Below are positions 37,063 through 45,070 of a DNA stretch of 64,000 nucleotides, in pieces (positions within the stretch are counted from its first letter, which is position 1; every line of letters starts with the position of its first letter). Source of the stretch: Psychrobacter sp. (GTDB lineage Bacteria > Pseudomonadota > Gammaproteobacteria > Pseudomonadales > Moraxellaceae); assembly GCF_030454045.1 (NCBI RefSeq), contig NZ_JAKDJE010000004.1:10186-74185 (forward strand), written 5' to 3'. A model generated the notes under the pieces. It saw only the letters and a list, made by a program, of their open reading frames with translations. It had not been told where the DNA came from and did not search any database. The translations under genes and the position numbers were made by a program.

Positions 37063-39366
37063 TCAAAAATCCATCGTTGCTGACAGCAAGAACGTACGCG
37101 GCTCACCTATGGCCAAATCGTTGTAATGTGCCGTTGTCCAATAGGCCTTATTCATCACGTTTTCGACACTACCGCGCAGTGTCAGTGGTTTGTCATTAAC
37201 AGAAGTCAAATAGCGCGCACCCACACCATATATAGTGCGACCTGGTAGGGACTGTATATTGTCATTTTCGAGATATTGTTTAGACACCGCATTTGCATTT
37301 GCTGTTAGCGTCAAATTTTCTACGAGAGGTAAATCCCACTCTACGCCGATTTTAGATTGCCACTTTGGCACACCAGCCGCTTGGTTGCCTTCGTTAACCC
37401 CATCATTCATTTTAGTCAACTTAGCATCAATATAGCTGATACCACCCATTAAGCGTACATTTTCAGCAGGCGAGCCAAACACGCCCCACTCCAGGCCTCG
37501 ATTACGCTGAGCACCAGCATAAGAAAAAATATTGGTATCGGTATCGGTATAACTGTTGGGTTTTTCGATTTCATAAGCACTTAGAGTATGAGAGAAATTA
37601 CCAAGATCGATTTTTATACCGACTTCTTTTTGTTTGGTCTTATAAGGCGCAAATATCTCGCCAGCATTTTCTGCATCTGTTGGTGCTGTATCTCCTTTAC
37701 TTAGTCCTTCTATGTAATTTGCATACAAAGACGTCTGGTCGGTTATCTTTACTGAGAGCGCCACTGACGGCGTTACGGCATTTTCATCATATTTGGCACC
37801 TGTTGATAACATGCCGCCTGTTTGTTCTGTTTTTAGCTGTTGATAGCGAGCCCCTAAGGTGAGTTGGTATTTATCCTGATCAAACGATAACGTGTCTGCA
37901 ATGCCATAGCTGGTCAATTCGGTGTCTGTCGCAGTTAAAAGTGGCGGATTCAGATCTAAATCAGGTCTGGATCCCCACACAGGGTCGTAGATATTGGTAT
38001 CAACACTGACACCACGGAATCTTGCTGCATACAAATTGTATTCCTCTTCATAGCGGGTGGCATTGACTGCTATTTGGTGTCCAATATTGCCCGTTTGGAA
38101 TTGACCATTTAAGCCTACTTCAAGCGATCTTCTTTCGTTGTCATCGCCTACGTATCCAACGGTGGTACTGATATCTCCATCAGTATTAGATATCTGAGCA
38201 TTATCTGCACTGAGTCCGTCATAATTCCATTTGGTTACCCCCATGGAGGCATACGTTGTCAATTGGTCATTGATATCAAATTCAGCGCGTCCTATGGCCC
38301 CTTTGGTTTGAGTCTCAAAATAGGCCCAACTGGGATTTAATAATGTATCTGGATCTGGAACACTAGGAATATCAACACCTGATGCTAATGTAACTCCTCG
38401 AGTCGGCCCATCCACATGGTCTGTTGTCGTATAAAGGTCGGCGGATACTCGTGCACGCTCACCGCGCCAGTCCAGTGCAATAGCTGCTGATTGCGCTTGC
38501 TTTTCTTGATCATCAACGGCGCTATCACCCTCTCTATAAGCCCCATTTATACGAACACCAAATTGCTTGTCTTCACCAAAGCGGCGACCTATATCGACAT
38601 GCGCGCCCAATTGTGAGTCTGATAGATATCTAGTGGTCAGCTGTGTCAGCGGCTCATCCCCTGCTCGTTTGGTGACTAGGTTGACAGAACCGCCGATAGA
38701 GCCGTTGGGAGACATGCCATTGAGCATTGCTGATGGACCTTTGAGCACCTCAACACGCTCAAACATTTCAGGTGAGCTACGATAGTAAGGTGCCATACCA
38801 GTCAATCCATTGACGGTCACATCATTACTACTCGACGCAAAACCACGAATATAATAACTTTCAAGACTCTCTCCACTGGCACCGCTGGTATAAACAGCGG
38901 GATCCGTTGCAGCAATAACATCGGTAATATCTACCGCTTGTTGGTCAGCGATGAATTTATCGGTGTAACTGATGGCACTAAATGGCGTGTCTAAAAAGTC
39001 TTTATTACCCAAAAATCCCATATTATTGGTGTATGTCACCTGCCCGCCAGCATAGTTAGAGTTCTCCTCAACGTCAGCTTCAACCGTGATTGCTGGTAGT
39101 GTGACCGTTGGTAGGTCTTGATCCGCTTCTGTGCTCTGGTTTTGTGCAGTAATGGTCATATCAGTGGCTTGTGTACTACTGACTGGCGTACCGTTGGTCT
39201 GGGCATAAGCGGCGGGCATACCCAAAAATACAGTACCAGCAGCTGCCCCACATAAAAGTGCCAGTTTTGCTGAGACAAAATAATTGAGAACAAAAAATGG
39301 TTTGTGCTCTGTGAAAGATTGCTTGACGTTGGGGTGTTGGCTTGAATGTTGTTGAAGTTGAGACAT
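37063..39366 (-). CDS. bauA: TonB-dependent ferric siderophore receptor (BauA-like)
   Basis: Outer-membrane channel that takes up the iron-loaded siderophore. The 767 residues have an extended signal peptide (cleavage near AYA-Q, about 56), a TonB box-like segment (TVTLPAITVEAD), a plug domain with ERVEVLKGPSAMLNG and GGSVNLVTKRA, and a 22-strand barrel ending in the aromatic C-terminus (SATMDF). No N-terminal signalling domain is present, so it does not act through an anti-sigma factor. The start has AGGAT upstream. It lies after bauB, in the position of bauA in Acinetobacter, and has its own Fur-like promoter region. Confidence 0.88.
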   Translation of the reverse strand: MSQLQQHSSQHPNVKQSFTEHKPFFVLNYFVSAKLALLCGAAAGTVFLGMPAAYAQTNGTPVSSTQATDMTITAQNQSTEADQDLPTVTLPAITVEADVEENSNYAGGQVTYTNNMGFLGNKDFLDTPFSAISYTDKFIADQQAVDITDVIAATDPAVYTSGASGESLESYYIRGFASSSNDVTVNGLTGMAPYYRSSPEMFERVEVLKGPSAMLNGMSPNGSIGGSVNLVTKRAGDEPLTQLTTRYLSDSQLGAHVDIGRRFGEDKQFGVRINGAYREGDSAVDDQEKQAQSAAIALDWRGERARVSADLYTTTDHVDGPTRGVTLASGVDIPSVPDPDTLLNPSWAYFETQTKGAIGRAEFDINDQLTTYASMGVTKWNYDGLSADNAQISNTDGDISTTVGYVGDDNERRSLEVGLNGQFQTGNIGHQIAVNATRYEEEYNLYAARFRGVSVDTNIYDPVWGSRPDLDLNPPLLTATDTELTSYGIADTLSFDQDKYQLTLGARYQQLKTEQTGGMLSTGAKYDENAVTPSVALSVKITDQTSLYANYIEGLSKGDTAPTDAENAGEIFAPYKTKQKEVGIKIDLGNFSHTLSAYEIEKPNSYTDTDTNIFSYAGAQRNRGLEWGVFGSPAENVRLMGGISYIDAKLTKMNDGVNEGNQAAGVPKWQSKIGVEWDLPLVENLTLTANANAVSKQYLENDNIQSLPGRTIYGVGARYLTSVNDKPLTLRGSVENVMNKAYWTTAHYNDLAIGEPRTFLLSATMDF

Positions 39367-39416
39367 AGCGATATCCTGTCGTTTTGATAAACAAATAAGT
39401 ATTAAGTTAATAAAAA

Positions 39417-39450
39417 ATAATGATAATAAAAATACAAATGATAACTATTT
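39417..39450 (-). promoter_or_regulatory. Putative Fur-binding region before the receptor gene
   Basis: ATAATGATAAT (39417-39427) and AAATGATAACTATTT (39436-39450) are two Fur-like half-site groups 50-85 bp upstream of the receptor start. Confidence 0.55.
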
Positions 39451-39661
39451 ACATAAAGAAGCTAAAAAATAACTTATTTTAGCTTCGATTGAGCAACTTG
39501 CCTGCCTTTCTTGGCAATACTAATTATCTGATATAGTCAATCCACTATAAAAGCGTTACAGCGTTAACCTCGCTTGAAATATGACATATACATCTGTACT
39601 CAGTTGCCTTGTACCACTCTTAAATTAGATCAACGATAGTATCCGTGATACATTGATGTCT

Positions 39662-40636
39662 TTAAGAGGTCGTCTGATAACCCTTTAACACATCATCCAT
39701 CATAATGTTCAACGAGGTCGGACTGGCTGCAGTGATATACCATGCATCGGCATCAACAAACACAACGTGGCCGTTTTTCCATGCTTTGGTTTGACGCAGT
39801 AACGGATTGCTCACGTCATCAGGGCTGATGGTCGCGCGATGCTCCATAACCGCAGTACGGTCGACGATATAGATGATGTCAGGATCTGCTTGCTGTATAA
39901 ACTCACTAGAAATCGGCTGACCGTGCAGGCTGGTATCGTCAAGTGTGCTTGCTGGCTTGACACCTAAGTCATTAAAGATAAAACCATAGCGAGAATGCAC
40001 GCCAAAATTACTAAAAGCCCCATTGTTATGCAGTACCACCAGCGCTTTTTCTGGGCGATTTTTTGTTACTGCTTGTACGTCTTGCACTCTTGCTTCTAGC
40101 TGCGCGACCTGCTCTTTTGCCAAAGCTTCTTTATCAAAAATCTTACCCAAGGCCAACAGGTGATTTTCAACATTTTCGACATGATGCGCCTGACTGTCAT
40201 TAAAGCTCACATCGAAGTGTAGCGTTGGTGCAATCTCGGACAGCTCTTGATAGTTTGCTGCATGTAGCGGAGTCATCAAAATAAGGTCAGGATGTAGCGC
40301 ATATATGCGTTCCATATTGGGCTGAACAATAGCCCCTAAATCCTCTATATCAGCATTTTGTTTGTATTGAGCCAAAAAATGCGGCACGTAGTCTTTGACC
40401 ATGCCTGCAATCGGTACACCAAGCTGGTCTAGAAAGTCAGCTTCGTTCATATCGAGCACGGCAACCCGCTGCGGACGATGATCGAGCACGGTCGTACCAA
40501 GTTCATGCTCGATGGTGATGGGCGTCTTTAGCGTCTGCGACGCAGCAGACTCATGAGATGCTTTTTCACAGCCTTGTAAGGGGATGGCTGCCATGATGGC
40601 AAGCATCCATACCCAACCTTGTTTTCTTACATTCAT
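39662..40636 (-). CDS. bauB: Siderophore-binding periplasmic lipoprotein (BauB/FatB-like)
   Basis: Binds the ferric siderophore in the periplasm and hands it to the permease. The N-terminus is a lipoprotein signal with lipobox LQGC (about 20-23). The body matches the FatB/CeuE class III binding proteins: RVAVLDMNEADFLDQLGV, HPDLILMTPLHAANYQEL and SNFGVHSRYGFIFNDLGV. The start overlaps the stop of the ATPase gene by 4 bp, so it is translationally coupled and last in bauDCEB. Confidence 0.9.
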   Translation of the reverse strand: MNVRKQGWVWMLAIMAAIPLQGCEKASHESAASQTLKTPITIEHELGTTVLDHRPQRVAVLDMNEADFLDQLGVPIAGMVKDYVPHFLAQYKQNADIEDLGAIVQPNMERIYALHPDLILMTPLHAANYQELSEIAPTLHFDVSFNDSQAHHVENVENHLLALGKIFDKEALAKEQVAQLEARVQDVQAVTKNRPEKALVVLHNNGAFSNFGVHSRYGFIFNDLGVKPASTLDDTSLHGQPISSEFIQQADPDIIYIVDRTAVMEHRATISPDDVSNPLLRQTKAWKNGHVVFVDADAWYITAASPTSLNIMMDDVLKGYQTTS

Positions 40637-41409
40637 ATACTCACTCCTGATAAATTAAAGTAATTGCATAAACAACCACGTTCACTACGAATAATCTCAA
40701 ACTCAAGATCATACAATTCACTCAAGTTACTTTCGGTCACCACCTGCTCAGATGAGCCACTAAAACGCAGTGTCCCATTTTTTAATGCTACGATATGATC
40801 TGAATAATTGGCCGCAAAGTTGATATCGTGAATCACCAAAATCACCGTCCGACCCTGCTCGTCACATAAACGCCGTAACGCTTGCATGATGTGTACTGCA
40901 TGCTTCATATCCAAATTATTCAAAGGCTCATCCAGCAACAACACATCCGTCTGCTGGGCGATGGTCATTGCCAAAAAAGCCATCTGCCGTTGACCACCGC
41001 TCAATTCATCTAAATAAGCGTAGCGTAAAGGCGCTAATGCCAAAAACTCAATGGCATCATCAATGATATGGTGATCTTCTGCCGTCAACGCACCGCGGCT
41101 ATACGGAAAGCGTCCAAAAGAAATCAGTTCCTCCACCGTTAAGCGCAGATTAAACCCAGGCGACTGACGCAGCGTCGCTACATGATGAGCATATTCAGCA
41201 GTTCGGATATCACTGATGTCGCGACCCTCGAATAAAACCTCACCGCCACTTGGTTCTAGCAGTCTGGCCATCATCATCAATAGCGTGGATTTCCCAGCCC
41301 CATTAGGGCCAATCAACGACGTCACTCCGCCCTTAGGAAAAGCCAAACTGATCTCAGACAGAACACTTTTGCTGCCATAGCTTTTATACACATTGTTAAT
41401 CGTAATCAT
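40633..41409 (-). CDS. bauE: Siderophore ABC transporter ATPase (BauE/FatE-like)
   Basis: Drives import of the ferric siderophore across the inner membrane. Walker A GPNGAGKST, the Q-loop (ATLRQSPGF), signature LSGGQRQMAFLAMTIAQ, Walker B VLLLDEPLNNLD and the H-loop VIHDINFA are intact in 258 residues, the normal FepC/FatE length. It overlaps the neighbours on both sides by 4 bp (ATGA). Confidence 0.93.
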   Translation of the reverse strand: MITINNVYKSYGSKSVLSEISLAFPKGGVTSLIGPNGAGKSTLLMMMARLLEPSGGEVLFEGRDISDIRTAEYAHHVATLRQSPGFNLRLTVEELISFGRFPYSRGALTAEDHHIIDDAIEFLALAPLRYAYLDELSGGQRQMAFLAMTIAQQTDVLLLDEPLNNLDMKHAVHIMQALRRLCDEQGRTVILVIHDINFAANYSDHIVALKNGTLRFSGSSEQVVTESNLSELYDLEFEIIRSERGCLCNYFNLSGVSI

Positions 41410-42356
41410 GTAAACCCTCTAGTACGAACCGTCAGCGCTAGAAAATAGATACCACCCACAAGGTTGACAAGAATACTGACGCTGGTTTTATAATTAAAGA
41501 CGTGCTCAACAAAAATCTGAGCCACTAAAAAGATAGCAATCGTAATGGCGCAGGCCATTGGCAACGTGACCTTGTGGCGGTTACTACCTGCAAGCACATA
41601 CGCGATATTAGCAACAAACACCCCCATAAACACCGTAGGGCCAATCAAGCTTGTAGACACTGCCACCAAAATAGCAATGAGTGCCAAATACCGTTTGACA
41701 TACTTGGTATGATTCACCCCAAGGGACTGTGCCTGATCACGACCCAACGCCAACACATCTAATATAGGCAAGGTTTTGCGGCCAACCCATAGCGCGGTTG
41801 CAACCGCAAGTACCCCATAAAACAACGTCTCAGGCTGAGATCGATTGAATGAGGTATAGCTCAAACCCTGAAAAACAGAAAACTCGCCAGGGCTGATACG
41901 CAATTGAATAAACTGAGTCACTGTGCCAATCACCATAGTCAGCACCAAGCCAAATAACAGCAAGGTGTAAACATCGTTCTTACAGCGCGGAAATAGCCAA
42001 TGGTGCAGTGCCCACGAATACGCCAGCATCAGCGCGATAGAGACCATAAAGTTGCCGCTCACCCCCAAAAACAGTAGCCCTTGCGTACCCATCAAAAAGA
42101 GCAATAGCACTTGCCATAATAAATAAACCGCTTCGTAACCCATGATCGAAGGCGCTAAAATTCGATTGCCCACAATCGTCTGAAAAATGATGGCTGAAAA
42201 AGCCAAGCAAACACTACCCAAAATAATGGTGGCCAAGCGAATCAAGCGCTTAGGAATCAAATAATCAAAATCTAGACCTGAGCCGATGAATAAAAAGATA
42301 AGCGCCAAGATAATAATCAATACAAACATTATTCGAAACTTTGTGGTTACCGTCAT
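41406..42356 (-). CDS. bauC: Siderophore ABC transporter permease (BauC/FatC-like)
   Basis: FecCD-family inner-membrane permease. The 316 residues contain about nine hydrophobic segments, the conserved IFQTIVGNRILAPSIMGYEA and the coupling helix LALGRDQAQSLGVNH. Overlaps the ATPase and bauD-like genes by 4 bp each. Confidence 0.92.
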   Translation of the reverse strand: MTVTTKFRIMFVLIIILALIFLFIGSGLDFDYLIPKRLIRLATIILGSVCLAFSAIIFQTIVGNRILAPSIMGYEAVYLLWQVLLLFLMGTQGLLFLGVSGNFMVSIALMLAYSWALHHWLFPRCKNDVYTLLLFGLVLTMVIGTVTQFIQLRISPGEFSVFQGLSYTSFNRSQPETLFYGVLAVATALWVGRKTLPILDVLALGRDQAQSLGVNHTKYVKRYLALIAILVAVSTSLIGPTVFMGVFVANIAYVLAGSNRHKVTLPMACAITIAIFLVAQIFVEHVFNYKTSVSILVNLVGGIYFLALTVRTRGFT

Positions 42357-43294
42357 CTGACACCCCTCATAATCAGCATGAGGAAGACCACGCCGCCAAG
42401 CCCGCCTGCCGTAAGACCAATGGGCACTTCAAAGGGGTAAATCACCAGCCTGCCAAACACATCACACAGCAGCAGCAAACATGCGCCGCCTAGCGCCACA
42501 ATGGGCAGCGTTCGCGACAGGTTTTCTCCATACTTTAACGCCACCAGATTGGGCACGACTAACCCAACAAAAGGTATCGCACCGATGGTGATGACTGATG
42601 CGGCGACTGTCACTGATACCAATATGAGACCCAAAGCGGCAGTGGTGACATAACTCAGCCCCAAACTGGCCGCCATCTCTTCACCCATACCGACCACCGT
42701 AAAGCGATGCGCATAAACATAAGCGAGAATAGTGATGGGCAAGATAATATAAATCAGCTCATAATGCCCTTGAACCACCCGCGAAAAATCTCCCAACAAC
42801 CAGCCTTGCATGCTTTGCAAGATATTGTGTTGGTACGCATAAAACTCAGCGATGGCGCTGAGTACACTGCCATACATCAAGCCAAGGACAGGAATCAGTA
42901 CAGAACGCTTAAGCTTAATACGGCTGATAATATAAATAAAAATCAGACTCGTAGCAAAACAAAAGACCAGTGCAAATATCATCTTACTGCCAGTACTCGC
43001 ACCAGGAATCATCGTCAGTGACACTAAAATTCCAAGCTTGGCGGCATCCATTCCCCCTGATGTTGCAGGCTCAACAAACTTGTTACGCACGATATGCTGC
43101 AAAATAACGCCACTGACCGACAGCCCTACCCCTGTCAGTATCAACGCGATCAGCCGCGGTATACGACTGGCCATAAGCGTCAGCCATGCGTCCGTAGAAA
43201 AAGAAAATAATTCCGACCACATTATATGTTTGGTACCAATCATAAGAGAGGCCAGACATAACGTGGCAAATAAAACTGACAACCTTAATATCAT
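42353..43294 (-). CDS. bauD: Siderophore ABC transporter permease (BauD/FatD-like)
   Basis: Second FecCD-family permease, the likely heterodimer partner of the one at 41406. The 313 residues include VILQHIVRNKFVEPATSGG near the N-terminus, GMGEEMAASLGLSY in the coupling region and IPFVGLVVPNLVALKYGENL near the C-terminus. First gene of the bauDCEB unit. It is separated from basC by about 330 bp that contain a terminator, so it needs its own promoter. Confidence 0.92.
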   Translation of the reverse strand: MILRLSVLFATLCLASLMIGTKHIMWSELFSFSTDAWLTLMASRIPRLIALILTGVGLSVSGVILQHIVRNKFVEPATSGGMDAAKLGILVSLTMIPGASTGSKMIFALVFCFATSLIFIYIISRIKLKRSVLIPVLGLMYGSVLSAIAEFYAYQHNILQSMQGWLLGDFSRVVQGHYELIYIILPITILAYVYAHRFTVVGMGEEMAASLGLSYVTTAALGLILVSVTVAASVITIGAIPFVGLVVPNLVALKYGENLSRTLPIVALGGACLLLLCDVFGRLVIYPFEVPIGLTAGGLGGVVFLMLIMRGVR

Positions 43295-43627
43295 GAAAAA
43301 TCTGCTGCGCTTGAGAATAGAGTTTCACTCATAAGCATCAGTGGTGACACAGCTGTGTTAGTGATGCGTCAAACCACAAATATCGCCATAAACAGCAAAA
43401 AACATTGCTGTAAATATAGCCATACTTGGCACGGTCTAACAAAATTCAGCTGTTTTAACACACACTATCGGAATCATAAGACCGATGCGGACATGCCCCA
43501 CTATACTTATAATAAAAAACAGAAAAAAAGGCTGTGCTTACTGTCAGTAAGACAGCATCCCATTTGTTGACCACCAAACACGTAAGTGGTTCATTTATTT
43601 ACCCTGATCAAAATACCCTAAGCCTCA
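43295..43627 (-). other. Intergenic region between basC and bauD with terminator
   Basis: A minus-strand intrinsic terminator lies at 43523-43556: a GCTGT..CTTACTG / CAGTAAG.ACAGC stem (43531-43556) followed by T7 (43523-43529). The 230 bp between it and bauD must hold a bauD promoter; I see no Fur-like box there. No coding frame looks real. Confidence 0.75.
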
Positions 43628-44965
43628 TTACTGATCTAAGAGCGCATCCTTAGGAATACCGTACGTTTGAAAGGCCGTACAGCTAGGAATGCGATACACC
43701 TCGCGCCCCAATACCTGATTGATAATCACTGCATTTCGATTGGCACCAATACCCAAATCTGGAGAACCGACCCCTTGTTGGAATATTTCTGAATTTTGTA
43801 TAAAGATTCGCCCCAAACCTGTATCACACCTAAGCGCCGTAAAGTCTTCTTGCACTATAAAATCATCCTTACTGTCCGTTGCCAGTACCGACCCTTTTAA
43901 TTGCGTGAGCCATTGTGGCCAGTCATGCACATAACCGACAGCAGCAATCACGGCGTCTGTCTCTAGGGTAAAGCGCTGCGCTAGCTGCGTGTGCAAACAC
44001 TTGATCTCAAGCGCCCCTGACTGGGCGTTTTCTACAATAGATTCCACTTCGCAGTTTGGATGTAAAGATAAGCCCGTAGGCTTTCCACCGATGGAACGCT
44101 CATACAGCAGATCATATATATCGGCGATGGTTGAGCAGCTGATTCCTTTATATAACAGCCCTTGATCCCCTGCGATGTCACGGCGTTTCTCTCGAGACAG
44201 GCTTTGGAAGTACTGCATATAAGCGGGTGTAAAGCACTCTTGACCAAGCTTTGAGGACTCCATAGGATGAAATCCTGCTGAGCGGCTGATCCAGCGAATG
44301 CCCGCTCCTGCGGCAACTTGAGTAGGTGTCAATGATCCTAGCAGTGCTAGTACACACTCAGCCGCACTTTGTCCTGAGCCAACAACGGTCACTTTTTGGC
44401 ATTGCGCTAAGGCTTGTTGTAAGGAGGCAAACTCAGCGGCATGCTTGACCAAAGGATGATTACTATCGGCCAGCCATTTGGGCATATTCGGTCTTGTACC
44501 AATACCAATGGCCAAGTTGGTGCTGCGATATTGCGTTTTTTCTCCTGATGCTAATGTGCTGTCGATGACAAAGTGGTCTTGCTTGGCATCATAAGTAATA
44601 TCATCGACATGCTCACCAAAATAGCAGCTGGGTAACTGTGTGACGGCCCAGCGGCAATAGTGATTGTATTCAACGCGCGGGATTAAAAAGTGTTCATAGT
44701 AATAAAACTGGTATAAGCGGTCATGCTGATGTAAATAGTTCAAATAGCTCAGCGTATGGCACGGATCTGCCATCGTGACAAGGTCGGCAAAAAAAGGGAC
44801 TTGTAGCGTCGCACCAGACAAAAGCAGTCCCTTGTGCCACTGAAACTCGTGCTTACGCTCTAAAAATCTCGCCTGAACAGTGCGGTGCTCTGAGAGCAAT
44901 GCCGCCAAGCCCAGATTAAAGGGTCCAAGACCAATACCTATAATGTCAGCAATTTTTTTATTCAT
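43628..44965 (-). CDS. basC: Histamine N-monooxygenase (BasC-like, flavin-dependent)
   Basis: Class B flavin N-hydroxylase of the IucD/SidA/PvdA family, expected here to make N-hydroxyhistamine from the product of the histidine decarboxylase gene at 59947. The start is the ATG at 44965 (MNKKIADIIG), with AAGGG upstream; the frame extends to a TTG at 44998 but that lacks a site. FAD loop GIGLGPFNLGL (about 10-20), NADPH loop VVGSGQSAAE (about 190), and near the C-terminus the VGYVHDWP segment corresponding to the family's ATGY motif. Hydroxylation of histamine and not ornithine is inferred from context. Confidence 0.88.
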   Translation of the reverse strand: MNKKIADIIGIGLGPFNLGLAALLSEHRTVQARFLERKHEFQWHKGLLLSGATLQVPFFADLVTMADPCHTLSYLNYLHQHDRLYQFYYYEHFLIPRVEYNHYCRWAVTQLPSCYFGEHVDDITYDAKQDHFVIDSTLASGEKTQYRSTNLAIGIGTRPNMPKWLADSNHPLVKHAAEFASLQQALAQCQKVTVVGSGQSAAECVLALLGSLTPTQVAAGAGIRWISRSAGFHPMESSKLGQECFTPAYMQYFQSLSREKRRDIAGDQGLLYKGISCSTIADIYDLLYERSIGGKPTGLSLHPNCEVESIVENAQSGALEIKCLHTQLAQRFTLETDAVIAAVGYVHDWPQWLTQLKGSVLATDSKDDFIVQEDFTALRCDTGLGRIFIQNSEIFQQGVGSPDLGIGANRNAVIINQVLGREVYRIPSCTAFQTYGIPKDALLDQ

Positions 44966-45070
44966 TGTGCATAAGCCCTTAATGTCAAACGGTTCCAATA
45001 TTCAATAGTGCTGGTTTTTTGATATGTCGTTGCAGCAGCATGTCTCTTTTGCGGCGCTTTGTTGCGTGGC

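Noticed and set aside
43355..43570. 71-codon plus-strand frame between basC and bauD
   Set aside because: No ribosome site, basic low-complexity content, and it runs through the basC terminator hairpin.
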